A model generated the notes under the pieces. That model saw only the letters and a list, made by a program, of their open reading frames with translations. It did no database searches and was not told the origin of the DNA. Both the position numbers and the translations under genes were made by a program. A stretch of 64,000 nt of DNA from Nocardioides euryhalodurans (GTDB lineage Bacteria; Actinomycetota; Actinomycetes; Propionibacteriales; Nocardioidaceae): contig NZ_CP038267.1 in the NCBI RefSeq assembly GCF_004564375.1, positions 866,001-930,000 on the forward strand, written 5' to 3'. How positions within the stretch are numbered: the first letter of the stretch is position 1; each line of letters begins with the position of its first letter. This document shows, in pieces, positions 20,407 through 30,089 of this stretch.

Positions 20407-23400
20407 ATGTCATCCATGCCGTCACGGCCTCGAGGTGCACCACCGCTTCGCAGGCTCCTGGTCCGGCTGCTGGCCCTCGTGGTCGTCAGCTCCGCCCTAG
20501 CCCTCACCGGTCCGCAGGCGGGCGCGGCCCCGGCCGCCGACCCCACCGCCAAGATCCAGCCGAAGCTCGCCCAGCAGCTCGAGAGCAAGGGCGAGGCCAG
20601 CTTCTGGGTCCGCTTCGAGCAGGCGGACCTGACCGCCGCCGCACAGCTGGAGGACCGCACCGAGCGGGGCCAGGCCGTCTACGACGCCCTGACGACCGCC
20701 GCCGAGAGCCGCCAGAAGGAGGCCCGGGCGCTGCTCGACAGCGCGGGCGCGACGTACCAGTCCTACTGGGCCTCCAACGCGATCCGCGTGGACGCGGGCG
20801 ACGCCTCGCTGGCGGAATCGGTTGCCTCCGCGGACCAGGTCGTCGCGCTCTACCCGACGCGCGAGTACACGGTCGAGGAGCCCACCAAGGGTGACCAGCA
20901 GAAGCAGGTCAACGCCGTCGAGTGGGGCATCGCCAACATCAACGCGGACGACGTCTGGAACGAGTACGGCGTCCAGGGCGAGGGCATGGTGATCGCCAAC
21001 ATCGACACCGGGGTCCAGTTCGACCACCCGGCGCTGGTCGACCAGTACCGGGGCAACAACGGTGACGGCACCTTCAGCCACGACTACAACTGGTTCGACG
21101 CGGCCGGCAGCTGCGCCACCGCGCCCTGCGACACCAACGGGCACGGCACCCACACCATGGGCACGATGCTCGGCGGCGACGGCGGCGCCAACCAGATCGG
21201 CGTCGCCCCCGGCGCCACCTGGATCGCTGCCAACGGCTGCTGCCCCTCCGACGCGGCCCTGATCGCCTCGGGCGAGTGGATGCTCGCCCCGACCGACCTC
21301 GCCGGGGACAACCCCGACGTGTCCAAGCGGCCCCACATCGTCAACAACTCGTGGGGCACCACCGTCCCGACCAACGACCCCTTCATGGAGGACGTGCAGC
21401 TCGCCTGGGCCGCGTCCGGCATCTGGGGCCAGTGGTCCAACGGCAACAGCGGACCGGCCTGCCAGACCTCCGGGTCGCCCGGCAGCCGGATCATCAACTA
21501 CTCCGCGGGTGCCTACGACGTGAACAACGCGATCGCGAGCTTCTCCGCACGCGGTGCGGGCCAGGACGGCGAGACCAAGCCCAACATCTCGGCGCCGGGC
21601 GTGAACGTCCGGTCCGCGGTCCCCGGCAGCTCGTACGCCTCCTACAACGGCACCTCGATGGCCTCGCCCCACGTGGCGGGCGCCGTCGCGCTGCTGTGGT
21701 CGGCCGCACCCGCGCTGGCCGGTGACATCGAGGGCACCTGGGACCTGCTCGACGGCACCGCCATCGACTCGGCCAACGCGACCTGCGGCGGCACTGCCGA
21801 CGACAACAACGTCTTCGGGGAGGGCAGGCTCGACGCCCTGGCCCTGGTGGGCGCGGCACCCGTGGGTGACACCGGGACCGTCGCCGGCACCGTGACCGAC
21901 GAGGAGACGGGCGCACCGCTGGACGGCGCGACCATCGACTTCGAGGGCGCGCTGAGCCGCTCCGTCACGACCGAGGACGACGGCACGTACTCCGTCCGGC
22001 TCTCCGCCGGCGACTACACCGCCACGGTGTCGATGTTCGGCTACGTCACCGAGACCACCGAGGTCACCGTGACCGCCGACCAGACGACGACGTCCGACCA
22101 CGCGCTGGTCGCGGCCCCGTCGGTCACCCTGAACGGCACCGTCACCGACGGTTCCGGGCACGAGTGGCCGCTCTACGCCAAGGTCGACGTCGGCGGGCCC
22201 GCCGACGACACGTGGACCGACCCGGAGACCGGCGAGTACTCCGTGACGGTCCCGAGCAACGCGACGTACGACGTGACGATCACCGCCGACTACCCGGGCT
22301 ACACCGCGTCGACCGAGTCTGTCGCGATCGGGGACGGCGACACCACGCACGACGCCGCGCTGACGGTGGACACGGCCACCTGCAACGCGCCCGGCTACGA
22401 GTTCAACGTGGCCGGCGTGACCGAGGGCTTCGACGAGCTCGCCCTCCCCGAGGGCTGGACCGTCGAGGACAACCTCGGCAACGGCCAGGTGTGGACGTTC
22501 GACGACCCCGGTGGTCGCGGCAACCTCACCGGCGGTGCCGGTGGCTTCGCGATCATGGACTCCGACGAGTGGGGCTCCGGCGGCCAGCAGGACACCTCGC
22601 TGGTGACGCCCGTGGTCGACATGTCGGACCTCACCGCACCGGTGGTCGGCTTCAAGCAGGACTACAACAACCTCGGTGACACCGCCGACGTCGAGGTGAG
22701 CATCGACGGCGGGGAGACCTGGGAGACCGTCCTGAGCCAGACCACGGACGTCCGTGGCCCGCGCGAGGACGTCGTCCAGCTGCCGATGGCCGCCGGCCAG
22801 TCCGAGGTCCAGCTCCGGTTCCACCACTACGACGCCAGCTACGACTGGTGGTGGGAGGTCGACGACGTCTTCCTCGGGAACCGCACCTGCGACCCCATCC
22901 CGGGTGGCCTGGTGCTGGGCAACGTGCGCAGCACCGCTTCCGGTGACGGCATCAACGGCGCCACCGTGACCAGCCTCGACGCACCGGAGACGACGGCCAC
23001 GACGCGCGCCACCCCGGCCGACGAGAACCTCGACGACGGCTACTACTGGATGTTCTCGGACCTGACGGGTCGTCACCCGTTCGAGGCGTCGGCCAACCAG
23101 TACGAGTCCGAGACGGCCACGGTCCGCGTCATCGCCGACCTCACCAACCCGCAGGACTTCGAGCTCGGCTCCGGCAACATCGTGGTCGAGCCCACGGAGC
23201 TCTCGGGGACGCGGCAGCTGGGAGGCAACCCGATCCGCAAGACCTTCGAGGTCACCAACACCGGGTCGCGGGCGGCCGAGGTGGAGCTCGTCGAACGCGC
23301 CGGCGGCTTCACCATGCTGGGCGCGGACGGATCGCGGACCAGCGCCAAGCGGATCGCGGCCGCCGATGGTGCTCCGTTGCAGGAGATCAAGGCCGACGTG

Positions 23401-24801
23401 TCGTTCTCGCGCTCCGGCAGCAACAAGATGGCCACCGGTGACGTCCCCGCGGCCGGCCCCCACGCCGACCCGTGGACCGACATCGCCGACTACCCGTCGG
23501 TGGTGATGGACAACCGGGTCGTGCAGGTCGACGGCGTGGCCTACTCCATCGCCGGCGGCAACGGCTCGGCCTCGTCCGCAGCCGTGCACGCCTACGACCC
23601 GGCCACCCTGGCCTGGGAGCCGAGGGCGAGCCTGCCGGCAGCGCGCAACGCGGTCGCGGCAGGGGCGGTCGAAGGGCAGGTCGTCGTCACGGGCGGCTGG
23701 GCTGCCTCGGCACCGTCGCCGTCGACCTGGGTGTACGACCCCGCGTCCGACGCGTGGTCGGCCGGGGCAGACGCACCGGTGGCGCTGTCCGCGTCCGGGC
23801 AGGCCGTCGCTGGCGGCAAGCTCTACACGGTCGGCGGGTGCACGACCAGCGCCTGCACGCCGATGTCGGCCGCCGTCTCGGCGTACGACCCGGCGAGCGA
23901 CAGCTGGGAGACCCTGGCGCCGTACCCGGCCGCGGTGGCGTTCGCGTCCTGCGGTGGGATCGACGACAAGGTCTACTGCACGGGTGGCAACGGCGGGGCC
24001 AACGGCACGGCCGACAGCTACGTCTACGACACCGGTGCGGACACGTGGACCGCGATCCCCGACGCCCCCGCCGACTCGTGGGCCTCGGGCTACGCCGTGG
24101 CCAACGGCCAGCTGGTGGTCAACGGCGGCGTGCAGGGTGGCGTCGTCACCAACCGCACCTTCGCCTACGACCCGGCCGGTGAGGCCTGGGTGGACATGCC
24201 GAACTCCAACACCGCCCGCTACCGCGGCGGCATGGCGTGCGGCATCTCCAAGGTCGGTGGCTCCTCGGGTGGCTTCACGCCCACGGTCGACAGCGAGGTC
24301 CTGCCGGGCTTCGACGACTGCGGATCCTCCGCAGCCGACGTCGAGTGGCTGACGGTGGCGCCCACCACGGCGACGCTGGCTCCCGGCGAGTCGATGACCG
24401 TCCGCGTCACGATGGACCCGGCCGTGGCCCAGCCCGGGACCTACACGGCGGGCATCGGGATCCTCGAGGACACCCCGGGCACCGTCGAGCCCGTCTCCGT
24501 CACCATGACGGTCACGCCTCCCAGGGCGTGGGGCAAGCTCGAGGGGACCGTCAGCGGGCGCTCCTGCGCCGGGGCGACGGCGCCGATCCCGGGAGCCACC
24601 GTGCAGGTGGACTCGTGGGCCGGCTCGTTGACCTTCGAGACGGAGTCCGACGGCAGCTACGCCTCGTGGTTCAACAGCAAGGCGAACCCGCTGCAGCTGA
24701 TCGCCGCGAAGGACGGCTACCAGCCGCAGTTCAGGCAGGTGCGGCTCACGCGCGGCGCGACCGAGCGTGCTGACTTCAACCTCCGGAAGACGGGGTGCTG
24801 A
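20407..24801 (+). CDS. Large secreted subtilisin-like serine protease (S8, bacillopeptidase F-like) with Kelch repeats
   Basis: A 1464-residue exported protease. Residues 1-42 form a signal peptide (twin basic start, LLALVVVSSALALTGPQAGA). A propeptide-like region follows to about 175. The S8 catalytic domain has Asp200 (NIDTGVQFDHP), His246 (NGHGTHTMG) and Ser417 (YNGTSMASPHVAGA), with the oxyanion region SNGNSGPA. After it come carboxypeptidase-regulatory-like beta domains (about 495-665), a choice-anchor/MAM-like domain beginning VTEGFDELALPEGW, a third beta domain, at least five Kelch-type repeats (about 1010-1270; YDPASDSWETL and similar), and a final carboxypeptidase-regulatory-like domain. 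There is no LPxTG motif or C-terminal membrane helix, so it is probably released. GGGAGG precedes the ATG at 20407. Confidence 0.9.
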   Translation: MSSMPSRPRGAPPLRRLLVRLLALVVVSSALALTGPQAGAAPAADPTAKIQPKLAQQLESKGEASFWVRFEQADLTAAAQLEDRTERGQAVYDALTTAAESRQKEARALLDSAGATYQSYWASNAIRVDAGDASLAESVASADQVVALYPTREYTVEEPTKGDQQKQVNAVEWGIANINADDVWNEYGVQGEGMVIANIDTGVQFDHPALVDQYRGNNGDGTFSHDYNWFDAAGSCATAPCDTNGHGTHTMGTMLGGDGGANQIGVAPGATWIAANGCCPSDAALIASGEWMLAPTDLAGDNPDVSKRPHIVNNSWGTTVPTNDPFMEDVQLAWAASGIWGQWSNGNSGPACQTSGSPGSRIINYSAGAYDVNNAIASFSARGAGQDGETKPNISAPGVNVRSAVPGSSYASYNGTSMASPHVAGAVALLWSAAPALAGDIEGTWDLLDGTAIDSANATCGGTADDNNVFGEGRLDALALVGAAPVGDTGTVAGTVTDEETGAPLDGATIDFEGALSRSVTTEDDGTYSVRLSAGDYTATVSMFGYVTETTEVTVTADQTTTSDHALVAAPSVTLNGTVTDGSGHEWPLYAKVDVGGPADDTWTDPETGEYSVTVPSNATYDVTITADYPGYTASTESVAIGDGDTTHDAALTVDTATCNAPGYEFNVAGVTEGFDELALPEGWTVEDNLGNGQVWTFDDPGGRGNLTGGAGGFAIMDSDEWGSGGQQDTSLVTPVVDMSDLTAPVVGFKQDYNNLGDTADVEVSIDGGETWETVLSQTTDVRGPREDVVQLPMAAGQSEVQLRFHHYDASYDWWWEVDDVFLGNRTCDPIPGGLVLGNVRSTASGDGINGATVTSLDAPETTATTRATPADENLDDGYYWMFSDLTGRHPFEASANQYESETATVRVIADLTNPQDFELGSGNIVVEPTELSGTRQLGGNPIRKTFEVTNTGSRAAEVELVERAGGFTMLGADGSRTSAKRIAAADGAPLQEIKADVSFSRSGSNKMATGDVPAAGPHADPWTDIADYPSVVMDNRVVQVDGVAYSIAGGNGSASSAAVHAYDPATLAWEPRASLPAARNAVAAGAVEGQVVVTGGWAASAPSPSTWVYDPASDAWSAGADAPVALSASGQAVAGGKLYTVGGCTTSACTPMSAAVSAYDPASDSWETLAPYPAAVAFASCGGIDDKVYCTGGNGGANGTADSYVYDTGADTWTAIPDAPADSWASGYAVANGQLVVNGGVQGGVVTNRTFAYDPAGEAWVDMPNSNTARYRGGMACGISKVGGSSGGFTPTVDSEVLPGFDDCGSSAADVEWLTVAPTTATLAPGESMTVRVTMDPAVAQPGTYTAGIGILEDTPGTVEPVSVTMTVTPPRAWGKLEGTVSGRSCAGATAPIPGATVQVDSWAGSLTFETESDGSYASWFNSKANPLQLIAAKDGYQPQFRQVRLTRGATERADFNLRKTGC

Positions 24802-24819
24802 GGCTGGCCGACTGAGCGC

Positions 24820-24854
24820 GAGGGGCCCACGACCGCACCGGTCGTGGGCCCCTC
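24820..24854 (+). terminator. Intrinsic terminator-like hairpin after the protease gene
   Basis: A perfect 15-bp stem (24820-24834 with 24840-24854) with a 5-nt loop, 19 nt after the protease stop. No strong T-run follows, as is common in GC-rich actinobacteria. Confidence 0.75.
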
Positions 24855-24937
24855 GTCATTCCGCGGCGATGAGTTCCCGGGCACGGGCCGGTCTGCTCCG
24901 TCGTACGCCGTCCCGCACCCTGCCCCTGGAGCCCGCC

Positions 24938-25414
24938 ATGCCACCGATCACTCCTTGCCTCTGGTTCGACAGCGACCTCGAGAAGGCCGTCGACTTCTAC
25001 ACCGCGGTCTTCCCCGACTCCTCGGTCGGCCACGTGACCCGCACCCCGGGCGAGCCCGGCGCCGTCCTGGCGGCGGAGTTCTCGATCAACGGCACGACCT
25101 TCAAGGGGATCAACGGCGGGCCTGCCCACGCCGGCTTCACCGAGACCATCTCCTTCGCCATCGACTGCGTCGACCAGGCCGAGGTCGACCACTACTGGGA
25201 GGCGCTCACCGCAGACGGGGGCGAGGAGTCGATGTGCGGCTGGCTGCGGGACCGCTTCGGGCTCTCGTGGCAGGTGGTGCCGGTCCGCCTCTACGAGCTG
25301 CTGTCGGACCCCGACCCGACCCGCGCTCGGGCGGCGGCCGAGGCGATGATGACGATGCAGCGGATCGTGGTGGCCGACCTCGAGGCGGCGGCCGACGGGA
25401 CCGATGCCGCGTGA
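24938..25414 (+). CDS. VOC-family (PhnB/glyoxalase-like) protein
   Basis: A 158-residue protein of the vicinal-oxygen-chelate fold, subgroup often labelled PhnB or 3-demethylubiquinone methyltransferase-like. The N-terminus PPITPCLWFDSDLEKAVDFYTAVFPDS, followed by GAVLAAEFSINGTTFKGINGG and later CGWLRDRFGLSWQVVP, is typical. These proteins bind a metal or small ligand; the true reaction is generally unknown. The ATG at 24938 has GGAG 7 nt upstream. An open frame extends further upstream but crosses the protease terminator and is not credible. It is a monocistronic gene as far as can be seen. Confidence 0.85.
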   Translation: MPPITPCLWFDSDLEKAVDFYTAVFPDSSVGHVTRTPGEPGAVLAAEFSINGTTFKGINGGPAHAGFTETISFAIDCVDQAEVDHYWEALTADGGEESMCGWLRDRFGLSWQVVPVRLYELLSDPDPTRARAAAEAMMTMQRIVVADLEAAADGTDAA

Positions 25415-25597
25415 GGTCTCCCCGGTCGGGCCATCGGGCATGACCCGATCGGGTGGAGGGGACGGCGCGTCCGACCACGGTTTGTCGCGGCACGGCAACG
25501 CTGGGTGTGGATCGGCCCCCGCCGCCGGCGGAGACTGGTAGACCGGACATACGACGGTGGCATCCCCTCACCCACCCACCGCCTGGAAGGCAGTCTC

Positions 25598-26539
25598 GTG
25601 CGCGAACACCCCCCGCACGTCAGCGATGACGACGTGCGAAGCCTGCTGTGGGCCCACTGGCTCCCGGACGTGGAGCAGGTGACCCACCTGCCCGTGGGCT
25701 TCGGTGCGTGGCACTGGCAGGCCTGGGCCGGCGGCCGGCCGGTCCTCTTCGTCACCCTCGACCAGCTCGGGGAGCGCCACACCCACAAGTCGCTCGAGGG
25801 GGCGTACGGCGCCGCCAGCGCGCTGGCCGCCCGGGGCCTGGAGTTCGTCCTCCCGCAACGCCGTACCGTGCTCGGCCAGTGCACCGTCGCCCTCGGCGAC
25901 GACCGGCTCAGCGCCACCCCGTGGCTGGAGGGGACCAGCGGTGACGGTTCCTTCCGCGACGAGGCGCACGCCCGCGCCACCCTCGACCTGCTCGAGCGGC
26001 TGCACGCCGAGACCGGCACGCCCGCCCTCCCCCGCTGGCGTCCGCTGGTCCACCCGTCCTTCGCGTCCCGACTCGACGAGCGCACCGCCCAGCCGTGGCG
26101 GTCCGGCCCCTACGCGGAGGAGGCGCGGAGCGCGCTGCGGCAGCGGCTCTCCGAGATCCGGCAGTGGACCGCCGACTACCACCGGCTCGCGGCCGCGACC
26201 GACCCCGCGTCGTGGGTGCCGACCCACGGCGAGCCCCACACCCGCAACCAGGTGATGACTCAGGCCGGCACGTACCTCGTCGACTGGGAGTCGCTGAAGC
26301 TGGCGCCGCGCGAGCGCGACCTGGCCACGCTGGTCGAGCACGGCTGGGGCGACCTGGTCCCGGCGGCCGACCCGGCCCTGCTGGCGATGTTCGACCTGGA
26401 GTGGCGGCTCGACGAGATCGCCCAGTACGCCGCGTGGTTCGAGGCCGAGCACAGCGGGTCAGAGAGTGACCGGGTCGCCCTCGCGGGGCTGCGTCACGAG
26501 CTGCTGCGTGAGCCACGCAACACCGCCCGCTGCGCCTGA
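25598..26539 (+). CDS. Aminoglycoside phosphotransferase (APH)-family kinase
   Basis: A 313-residue protein with the APH/choline-kinase fold. The catalytic loop reads [10 protein letters not shown] near residues 208-217 (the usual HGD-x-x-x-x-N has Glu in place of Asp), and the metal-binding segment is [20 protein letters not shown] near 228. An ATP-binding lysine candidate is in the [11 protein letters not shown] region. Such proteins phosphorylate small hydroxyl compounds; resistance should not be assumed. The Glu in place of the catalytic Asp occurs in several actinobacterial members but could lower activity. GTG 25598 is preceded by GGAAGG (25584-25589). Confidence 0.72.
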   Translation: MREHPPHVSDDDVRSLLWAHWLPDVEQVTHLPVGFGAWHWQAWAGGRPVLFVTLDQLGERHTHKSLEGAYGAASALAARGLEFVLPQRRTVLGQCTVALGDDRLSATPWLEGTSGDGSFRDEAHARATLDLLERLHAETGTPALPRWRPLVHPSFASRLDERTAQPWRSGPYAEEARSALRQRLSEIRQWTADYHRLAAATDPASWVPTHGEPHTRNQVMTQAGTYLVDWESLKLAPRERDLATLVEHGWGDLVPAADPALLAMFDLEWRLDEIAQYAAWFEAEHSGSESDRVALAGLRHELLREPRNTARCA

Positions 26540-26545
26540 CAGGTC

Positions 26546-26551
26546 TAGCCT
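26546..26551 (+). promoter_or_regulatory. -10 box (TAGCCT) of leaderless panB
   Basis: TAGCCT lies 7 nt upstream of the panB ATG (26559), just downstream of the APH-like gene stop. Confidence 0.55.
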
Positions 26552-26558
26552 TGACGGC

Positions 26559-27416
26559 ATGACCGACGAGCAGCCGGCGCCGTACGGCAGCGGCCAGCAG
26601 CAGACGCCCTCCGCCACGCCTGCGAAGCGGATCCGCACCCACACCCTGCGCGACTTCAAGGAGCGCGGCGAGAAGTTCACGATGCTCACCGCCTACGAGC
26701 AGTACGCCGCGTCGACCTTCGACGAGGCCGGCATCGAGGTGCTGCTGGTCGGCGACAGCGCGAGCAACAACGTCTTCGGCAACGAGACGACCGTCCCGGT
26801 GACGGTCGACATGCTGCTGCCGCTGACCCGGGCCGTGGCCCGCTCCGTGCGCCGCAGCCTCGTCGTGGGCGACCTGCCGTTCGGCTCCTACCAGGCCTCG
26901 CCCGAGCAGGCGTACCTCACCGCCGCCCGGTTCATGAAGGAGGGCGAGGCGCACTGCGTGAAGCTCGAGGGCGGAGCGGACCTGGCGCCTCAGATCGAGC
27001 TCCTCAGCCGCGGCGGGATTCCCGTCATGGCCCACATCGGCTTCACCCCGCAGAGCGAGCACGCGCTCGGTGGGTACCGCGTCCAGGGACGCGGCGACGC
27101 GGCCGACCAGCTGCTGCACGACGCCCACGCGGTCCAGGAGGCCGGGGCCTTCGCCGTGGTGATGGAGATGGTGCCCGGCGACCTCGCCGGCCAGGTCACC
27201 AAGGAGCTCGCGATCCCCACCATCGGCATCGGCGCCGGCCCCGACTGCGACGGCCAGGTGCTGGTGTGGCAGGACGCGTTCGGGCTGCGCACCGGTCGGA
27301 TGGCCCGCTTCGTGAAGCAGTACGCCGACGTGCACGGCGTCATGCTCGACGCCGCCCGTGCCTACGCCGACGACGTCCGCGCGGGAACGTTCCCGGGTCC
27401 GGAGCACACGTTCTGA
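26559..27416 (+). CDS. panB: 3-methyl-2-oxobutanoate hydroxymethyltransferase PanB
   Basis: A 285-residue enzyme that transfers a hydroxymethyl group from methylene-tetrahydrofolate to 2-oxoisovalerate, the first step of pantothenate synthesis. Hallmarks are [36 protein letters not shown] (substrate and Mg binding), [55 protein letters not shown] and [18 protein letters not shown]. Length fits the family. A proline- and glutamine-rich N-terminal extension of about 25 residues precedes the core. Leaderless start at ATG 26559. No panC or panD is adjacent. Confidence 0.96.
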   Translation: MTDEQPAPYGSGQQQTPSATPAKRIRTHTLRDFKERGEKFTMLTAYEQYAASTFDEAGIEVLLVGDSASNNVFGNETTVPVTVDMLLPLTRAVARSVRRSLVVGDLPFGSYQASPEQAYLTAARFMKEGEAHCVKLEGGADLAPQIELLSRGGIPVMAHIGFTPQSEHALGGYRVQGRGDAADQLLHDAHAVQEAGAFAVVMEMVPGDLAGQVTKELAIPTIGIGAGPDCDGQVLVWQDAFGLRTGRMARFVKQYADVHGVMLDAARAYADDVRAGTFPGPEHTF

Positions 27417-27437
27417 CAGCCACGTCCGGCGGGCGGT

Positions 27438-27443
27438 TACCGT
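27438..27443 (+). promoter_or_regulatory. -10 box (TACCGT) of leaderless sugar-dehydrogenase gene
   Basis: TACCGT lies 6 nt before the GTG at 27450 in the short gap after panB. Confidence 0.45.
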
Positions 27444-27449
27444 GATCCC

Positions 27450-28628
27450 GTGCGCCTTCTCGTGACCGCTCTCCCCCTGGCCCTGTCCCTCGCGCTGGTC
27501 GCCCCCGCGGCCCCCGCCCCCACCTCCCCGGTCCCGACCGCCGCCGGCGCGGCTCCGGCGGCCGAGGCCCGCGCGGCCGCGGTGCCACGGCTGCGGGTGC
27601 GCCCCGTCGTCCGGGCGCTCCAGAACCCCTGGGACGTGAAGGTGCTGCCCGGTGGCACGCTGCTGGTCACCGAGCGCGACCGCGCGCGGCTCTCGACGTA
27701 CGCCGACGGCCAGCGCAGCACCGTCACCTTCCCGAGCAGCAGCGTCTGGGTCTCCGGCGAGACCGGCCTGATGTCGCTCGAGGTCGACCCCCGCTTCGCG
27801 AGCAACCGCCGCTTCTACACCTGCTCGGGCTGGCAGAAGCCCGGCGGCGGCCACGACGTCCGTGTCAACGCGTGGCGACTCAGCGACGACGGCGACACCG
27901 CGACCCTCGTCGAGACCCTGGTGCGCGGGCTCCCGAGCCGGACCGGCCGCCACGGCGGCTGCCGGCTCCTGATCGCCGGCAACGGCGCCCTGGTCGTCGG
28001 CACGGGCGACGCCGCCCGTGGCACCAACCCGCGCAACCTCAGGTCGCTGGGAGGCAAGACGCTCCGCCTCAACCGGCTCACCGGCGCACCGTGGCGGTCC
28101 AACCCCTTCATCAGGGCCACCAACACCCGCAAGCGCTACGTGCTGACCTACGGCCACCGCAACGTGCAGGGGCTGGCGCAGCGTCGCGACGGGTCGCTCT
28201 GGTCGGTCGAGCACGGCTCCTACCGCGACGACGAGGTCAACAGGCTCCGGGGCGGCGGCGACTACGGCTGGCACCCGGTGCCGGGCTACGACGAGAGCGT
28301 CCCCATGACCGACCAGTCGCTGCCGGGGCGGCAGGTCGCGGCGCGGTGGCGCTCGGGCAACCCCACCATCGCCACCTCGGGCGCCGCGTGGGTGCGGGGG
28401 AAGAAGTGGGGACGGCTCAACGGCACGCTCGCGGTGGCGGCGCTCGGCGGCGAGCGGATGGTCTTCATGAAGTTCGACCGGCGCGGGCGGCTGCAGTGGA
28501 CCCGCACGCCACGCTCGCTGCGAGGTGACCGGCTCCGCTCGGTGACCCTCACGCCCCGCAACAACCTGCTGGTCACCACCAGCAACGGAAGCCGCGACCG
28601 GGTCCTGCGCATCACGCCCCAGGGCTAG
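27450..28628 (+). CDS. Exported PQQ-dependent sugar dehydrogenase-like protein (GSDH family)
   Basis: A 392-residue exported protein with a signal peptide (LLVTALPLALSLALVAPAA) followed by an Ala/Pro-rich linker to about residue 45. The remainder is a six-bladed beta-propeller of the glucose/sorbosone dehydrogenase family: QNPWDVKVLPGGTLLVTERD (blade 1), ETGLMSLEVDPRFASNRRFY, YGHRNVQGLAQRRDGSLW and EHGSYRDDEVNRLRGGGDYGW with the conserved NxxxxGxNYGW-like end. Soluble PQQ-type aldose dehydrogenases oxidise sugars outside the membrane; cofactor use here is inferred. GTG 27450 is probably leaderless. It ends 3 bp from a convergent membrane-protein gene. Confidence 0.85.
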   Translation: MRLLVTALPLALSLALVAPAAPAPTSPVPTAAGAAPAAEARAAAVPRLRVRPVVRALQNPWDVKVLPGGTLLVTERDRARLSTYADGQRSTVTFPSSSVWVSGETGLMSLEVDPRFASNRRFYTCSGWQKPGGGHDVRVNAWRLSDDGDTATLVETLVRGLPSRTGRHGGCRLLIAGNGALVVGTGDAARGTNPRNLRSLGGKTLRLNRLTGAPWRSNPFIRATNTRKRYVLTYGHRNVQGLAQRRDGSLWSVEHGSYRDDEVNRLRGGGDYGWHPVPGYDESVPMTDQSLPGRQVAARWRSGNPTIATSGAAWVRGKKWGRLNGTLAVAALGGERMVFMKFDRRGRLQWTRTPRSLRGDRLRSVTLTPRNNLLVTTSNGSRDRVLRITPQG

Positions 28629-28631
28629 GCC

Positions 28632-28913
28632 CTATCCCCACCCGAAGGCCACCGTCCCGGCGACCACCGTCACGAACCACACGACGGCGACAGCGACCGG
28701 CAGCCACGGCACCCACGACGGGTGCAGCGACCACCAGGCGGTGGCGACGAAGAGCACCATCGCCCAGAGGGCCAGCAGCAGCGCGACGACGTACCACGGC
28801 ACCACGAGCACGCTGGCGCCGATGAGGAAGGCGACGCAGGCCATCCCGATCATGCCGACGAACGGCCACGGCGACGCCTGCCGGCGCTCGCGGGGACCGG
28901 GGATCCCGGTCAC
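28632..28913 (-). CDS. Small three-helix membrane protein
   Basis: A 93-residue protein with three hydrophobic segments: MIGMACVAFLIGASVLVVPW, VALLLALWAMVLFVATAWW and WLPVAVAVVWFVTVVAGTVA. No known family. Its GTG at 28913 lies 3 bp after the stop of the preceding 64-residue gene, so the two form a small operon divergent from map. Confidence 0.65.
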   Translation of the reverse strand: MTGIPGPRERRQASPWPFVGMIGMACVAFLIGASVLVVPWYVVALLLALWAMVLFVATAWWSLHPSWVPWLPVAVAVVWFVTVVAGTVAFGWG

Positions 28914-28916
28914 GCC

Positions 28917-29111
28917 TCAGTCCTCGAGGTCGTCGTTCCACCTCGGGTCGTTGTCCCACTGCTCGTTGCGCTCCTCGACCTTGTCGAGCGCCCGCGCGGC
29001 CTCGGCCTCGGTGGCGTAGGGGCCGAGCCGCTCGGCGTTGCGGCAGCCCTCGGGTCCCTCGACGCGGTGGTGGGTGAGGCAGAACCAGTACTCCGTGGCC
29101 GAATCACTCAT
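28917..29111 (-). CDS. Small conserved actinobacterial protein
   Basis: A 64-residue soluble acidic protein. It has an [10 protein letters not shown] pattern with two cysteines near residues 11 and 23 ([13 protein letters not shown]), then [20 protein letters not shown]. The Cys-x-x-His-His plus Cys arrangement could bind a metal, though only two cysteines are present. Similar short proteins occur beside map in related actinobacteria. The ATG at 29111 has a TAGTTT box 7 nt upstream that overlaps the divergent map promoter. Confidence 0.65.
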   Translation of the reverse strand: MSDSATEYWFCLTHHRVEGPEGCRNAERLGPYATEAEAARALDKVEERNEQWDNDPRWNDDLED

Positions 29112-29118
29112 GCCACGG

Positions 29119-29124
29119 AAACTA
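29119..29124 (-). promoter_or_regulatory. -10 box (TAGTTT) of leaderless 64-residue gene
   Basis: Lies 7 nt from ATG 29111. Its TA (29123-29124) is also the TA of the map -10 box on the other strand. Confidence 0.55.
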
Positions 29125-29128
29125 CACT
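29123..29128 (+). promoter_or_regulatory. -10 box (TACACT) of leaderless map
   Basis: Lies 6 nt from ATG 29135 and shares two base pairs with the divergent -10 box at 29119-29124. Confidence 0.55.
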
Positions 29129-29134
29129 CGCCGC

Positions 29135-29992
29135 ATGCCTGTCGCAGCCCCCGTCGCTCCCGGCACCGTGTCGCCCCGCCGCGCGGTGCCCGAGCGGATC
29201 GCCCGCCCCGAGTACGTCGACCGCACCTCGCCCGAGCGCTTCACCGGCAGCGAGGTCAAGGACGCCGAGACGATCGCGAAGATGCGCGTCGCCGGCCGCC
29301 TGGCCGCCCAGGCCCGCGAGCTGGTCGGCTCCCACGTCACCCCCGGCATCACGACCGACGAGCTCGACCGGATCGGCCACGAGTTCCTGTGCGACCACGG
29401 CGCCTACCCCTCGACGCTCGGCTACCGGGGCTTCCCCAAGTCGCTCTGCTCCAGCGTCAACGAGGTGATCTGCCACGGCATCCCCGACAGCCGGGTCGTC
29501 GAGGACGGCGACATCGTCAACATCGACATCACCGCCTTCCTCGACGGCGTCCACGGCGACACCAACGCGACCTTCCTCGCCGGCGACGTCGACGAGGAGT
29601 CGCGGCTGCTCGTCGAGCGCACCCACGCCGCCCTCGAGCGGGGCATCAAGGCCGTGCGGCCCGGTCGCCGGCTGAACGTGATCGGTCGCGTGATCGAGAG
29701 CTACGCCCGCCGCTTCGGCTACGGCGTGGTCCGCGAGTTCACCGGCCACGGCATCGGGACCGCCTTCCACAGCGGCCTGATCGTCCCCCACTACGACGAC
29801 CCGCGGTTCGACGACGTGATCGAGGTCGGGATGACCTTCACGATCGAGCCGATGCTCAACCTCGGCACCCACGAGTGGGAGATGTGGCCGGACGACTGGA
29901 CCGTCGTCACCCGCGACCGCCGCCGTAGCGCGCAGTTCGAGCACACCCTGCTCGTGACGCCGACCGGCGCCGAGGTGCTCACGCACCCCTGA
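29135..29992 (+). CDS. map: Methionine aminopeptidase, type I
   Basis: A 285-residue metalloprotease that removes the initiator methionine from nascent proteins. Metal ligands are visible in [20 protein letters not shown] (two Asp), [11 protein letters not shown] (His), FTIEPML (Glu) and FEHTLLVT (Glu). A 40-residue N-terminal extension with P-R-R-A-V-P-E and [20 protein letters not shown] is typical of actinobacterial MapB-like forms. Leaderless ATG 29135. It is followed by the RNase P RNA gene. Confidence 0.95.
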   Translation: MPVAAPVAPGTVSPRRAVPERIARPEYVDRTSPERFTGSEVKDAETIAKMRVAGRLAAQARELVGSHVTPGITTDELDRIGHEFLCDHGAYPSTLGYRGFPKSLCSSVNEVICHGIPDSRVVEDGDIVNIDITAFLDGVHGDTNATFLAGDVDEESRLLVERTHAALERGIKAVRPGRRLNVIGRVIESYARRFGYGVVREFTGHGIGTAFHSGLIVPHYDDPRFDDVIEVGMTFTIEPMLNLGTHEWEMWPDDWTVVTRDRRRSAQFEHTLLVTPTGAEVLTHP

Positions 29993-30077
29993 CGCCGGCG
30001 GGTCGTCGGGGATGAGCGCTGCTGCACGAGCCGCCCACCACCCGGGGCTGGCGGTGCCGACCACCTCCGCCAGGCAC

Positions 30078-30083
30078 TAGGCT
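30078..30083 (+). promoter_or_regulatory. -10 box (TAGGCT) of rnpB
   Basis: TAGGCT lies 6 nt upstream of the predicted RNase P RNA 5' end at 30090, the same spacing as at leaderless mRNAs in the window. Confidence 0.55.
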
Positions 30084-30089
30084 GTCCCC

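Noticed and set aside
20497..23589. 1030-codon minus-strand frame opposite the secreted protease
   Set aside because: The plus-strand gene has a signal peptide, catalytic triad and known domains. The antisense translation is His/Val/Gly/Arg-rich low-complexity sequence typical of antisense frames in GC-rich DNA.
25598..26539. Aminoglycoside resistance determinant
   Set aside because: The APH fold is shared by many metabolic kinases; the catalytic Asp is Glu here and no resistance context exists.
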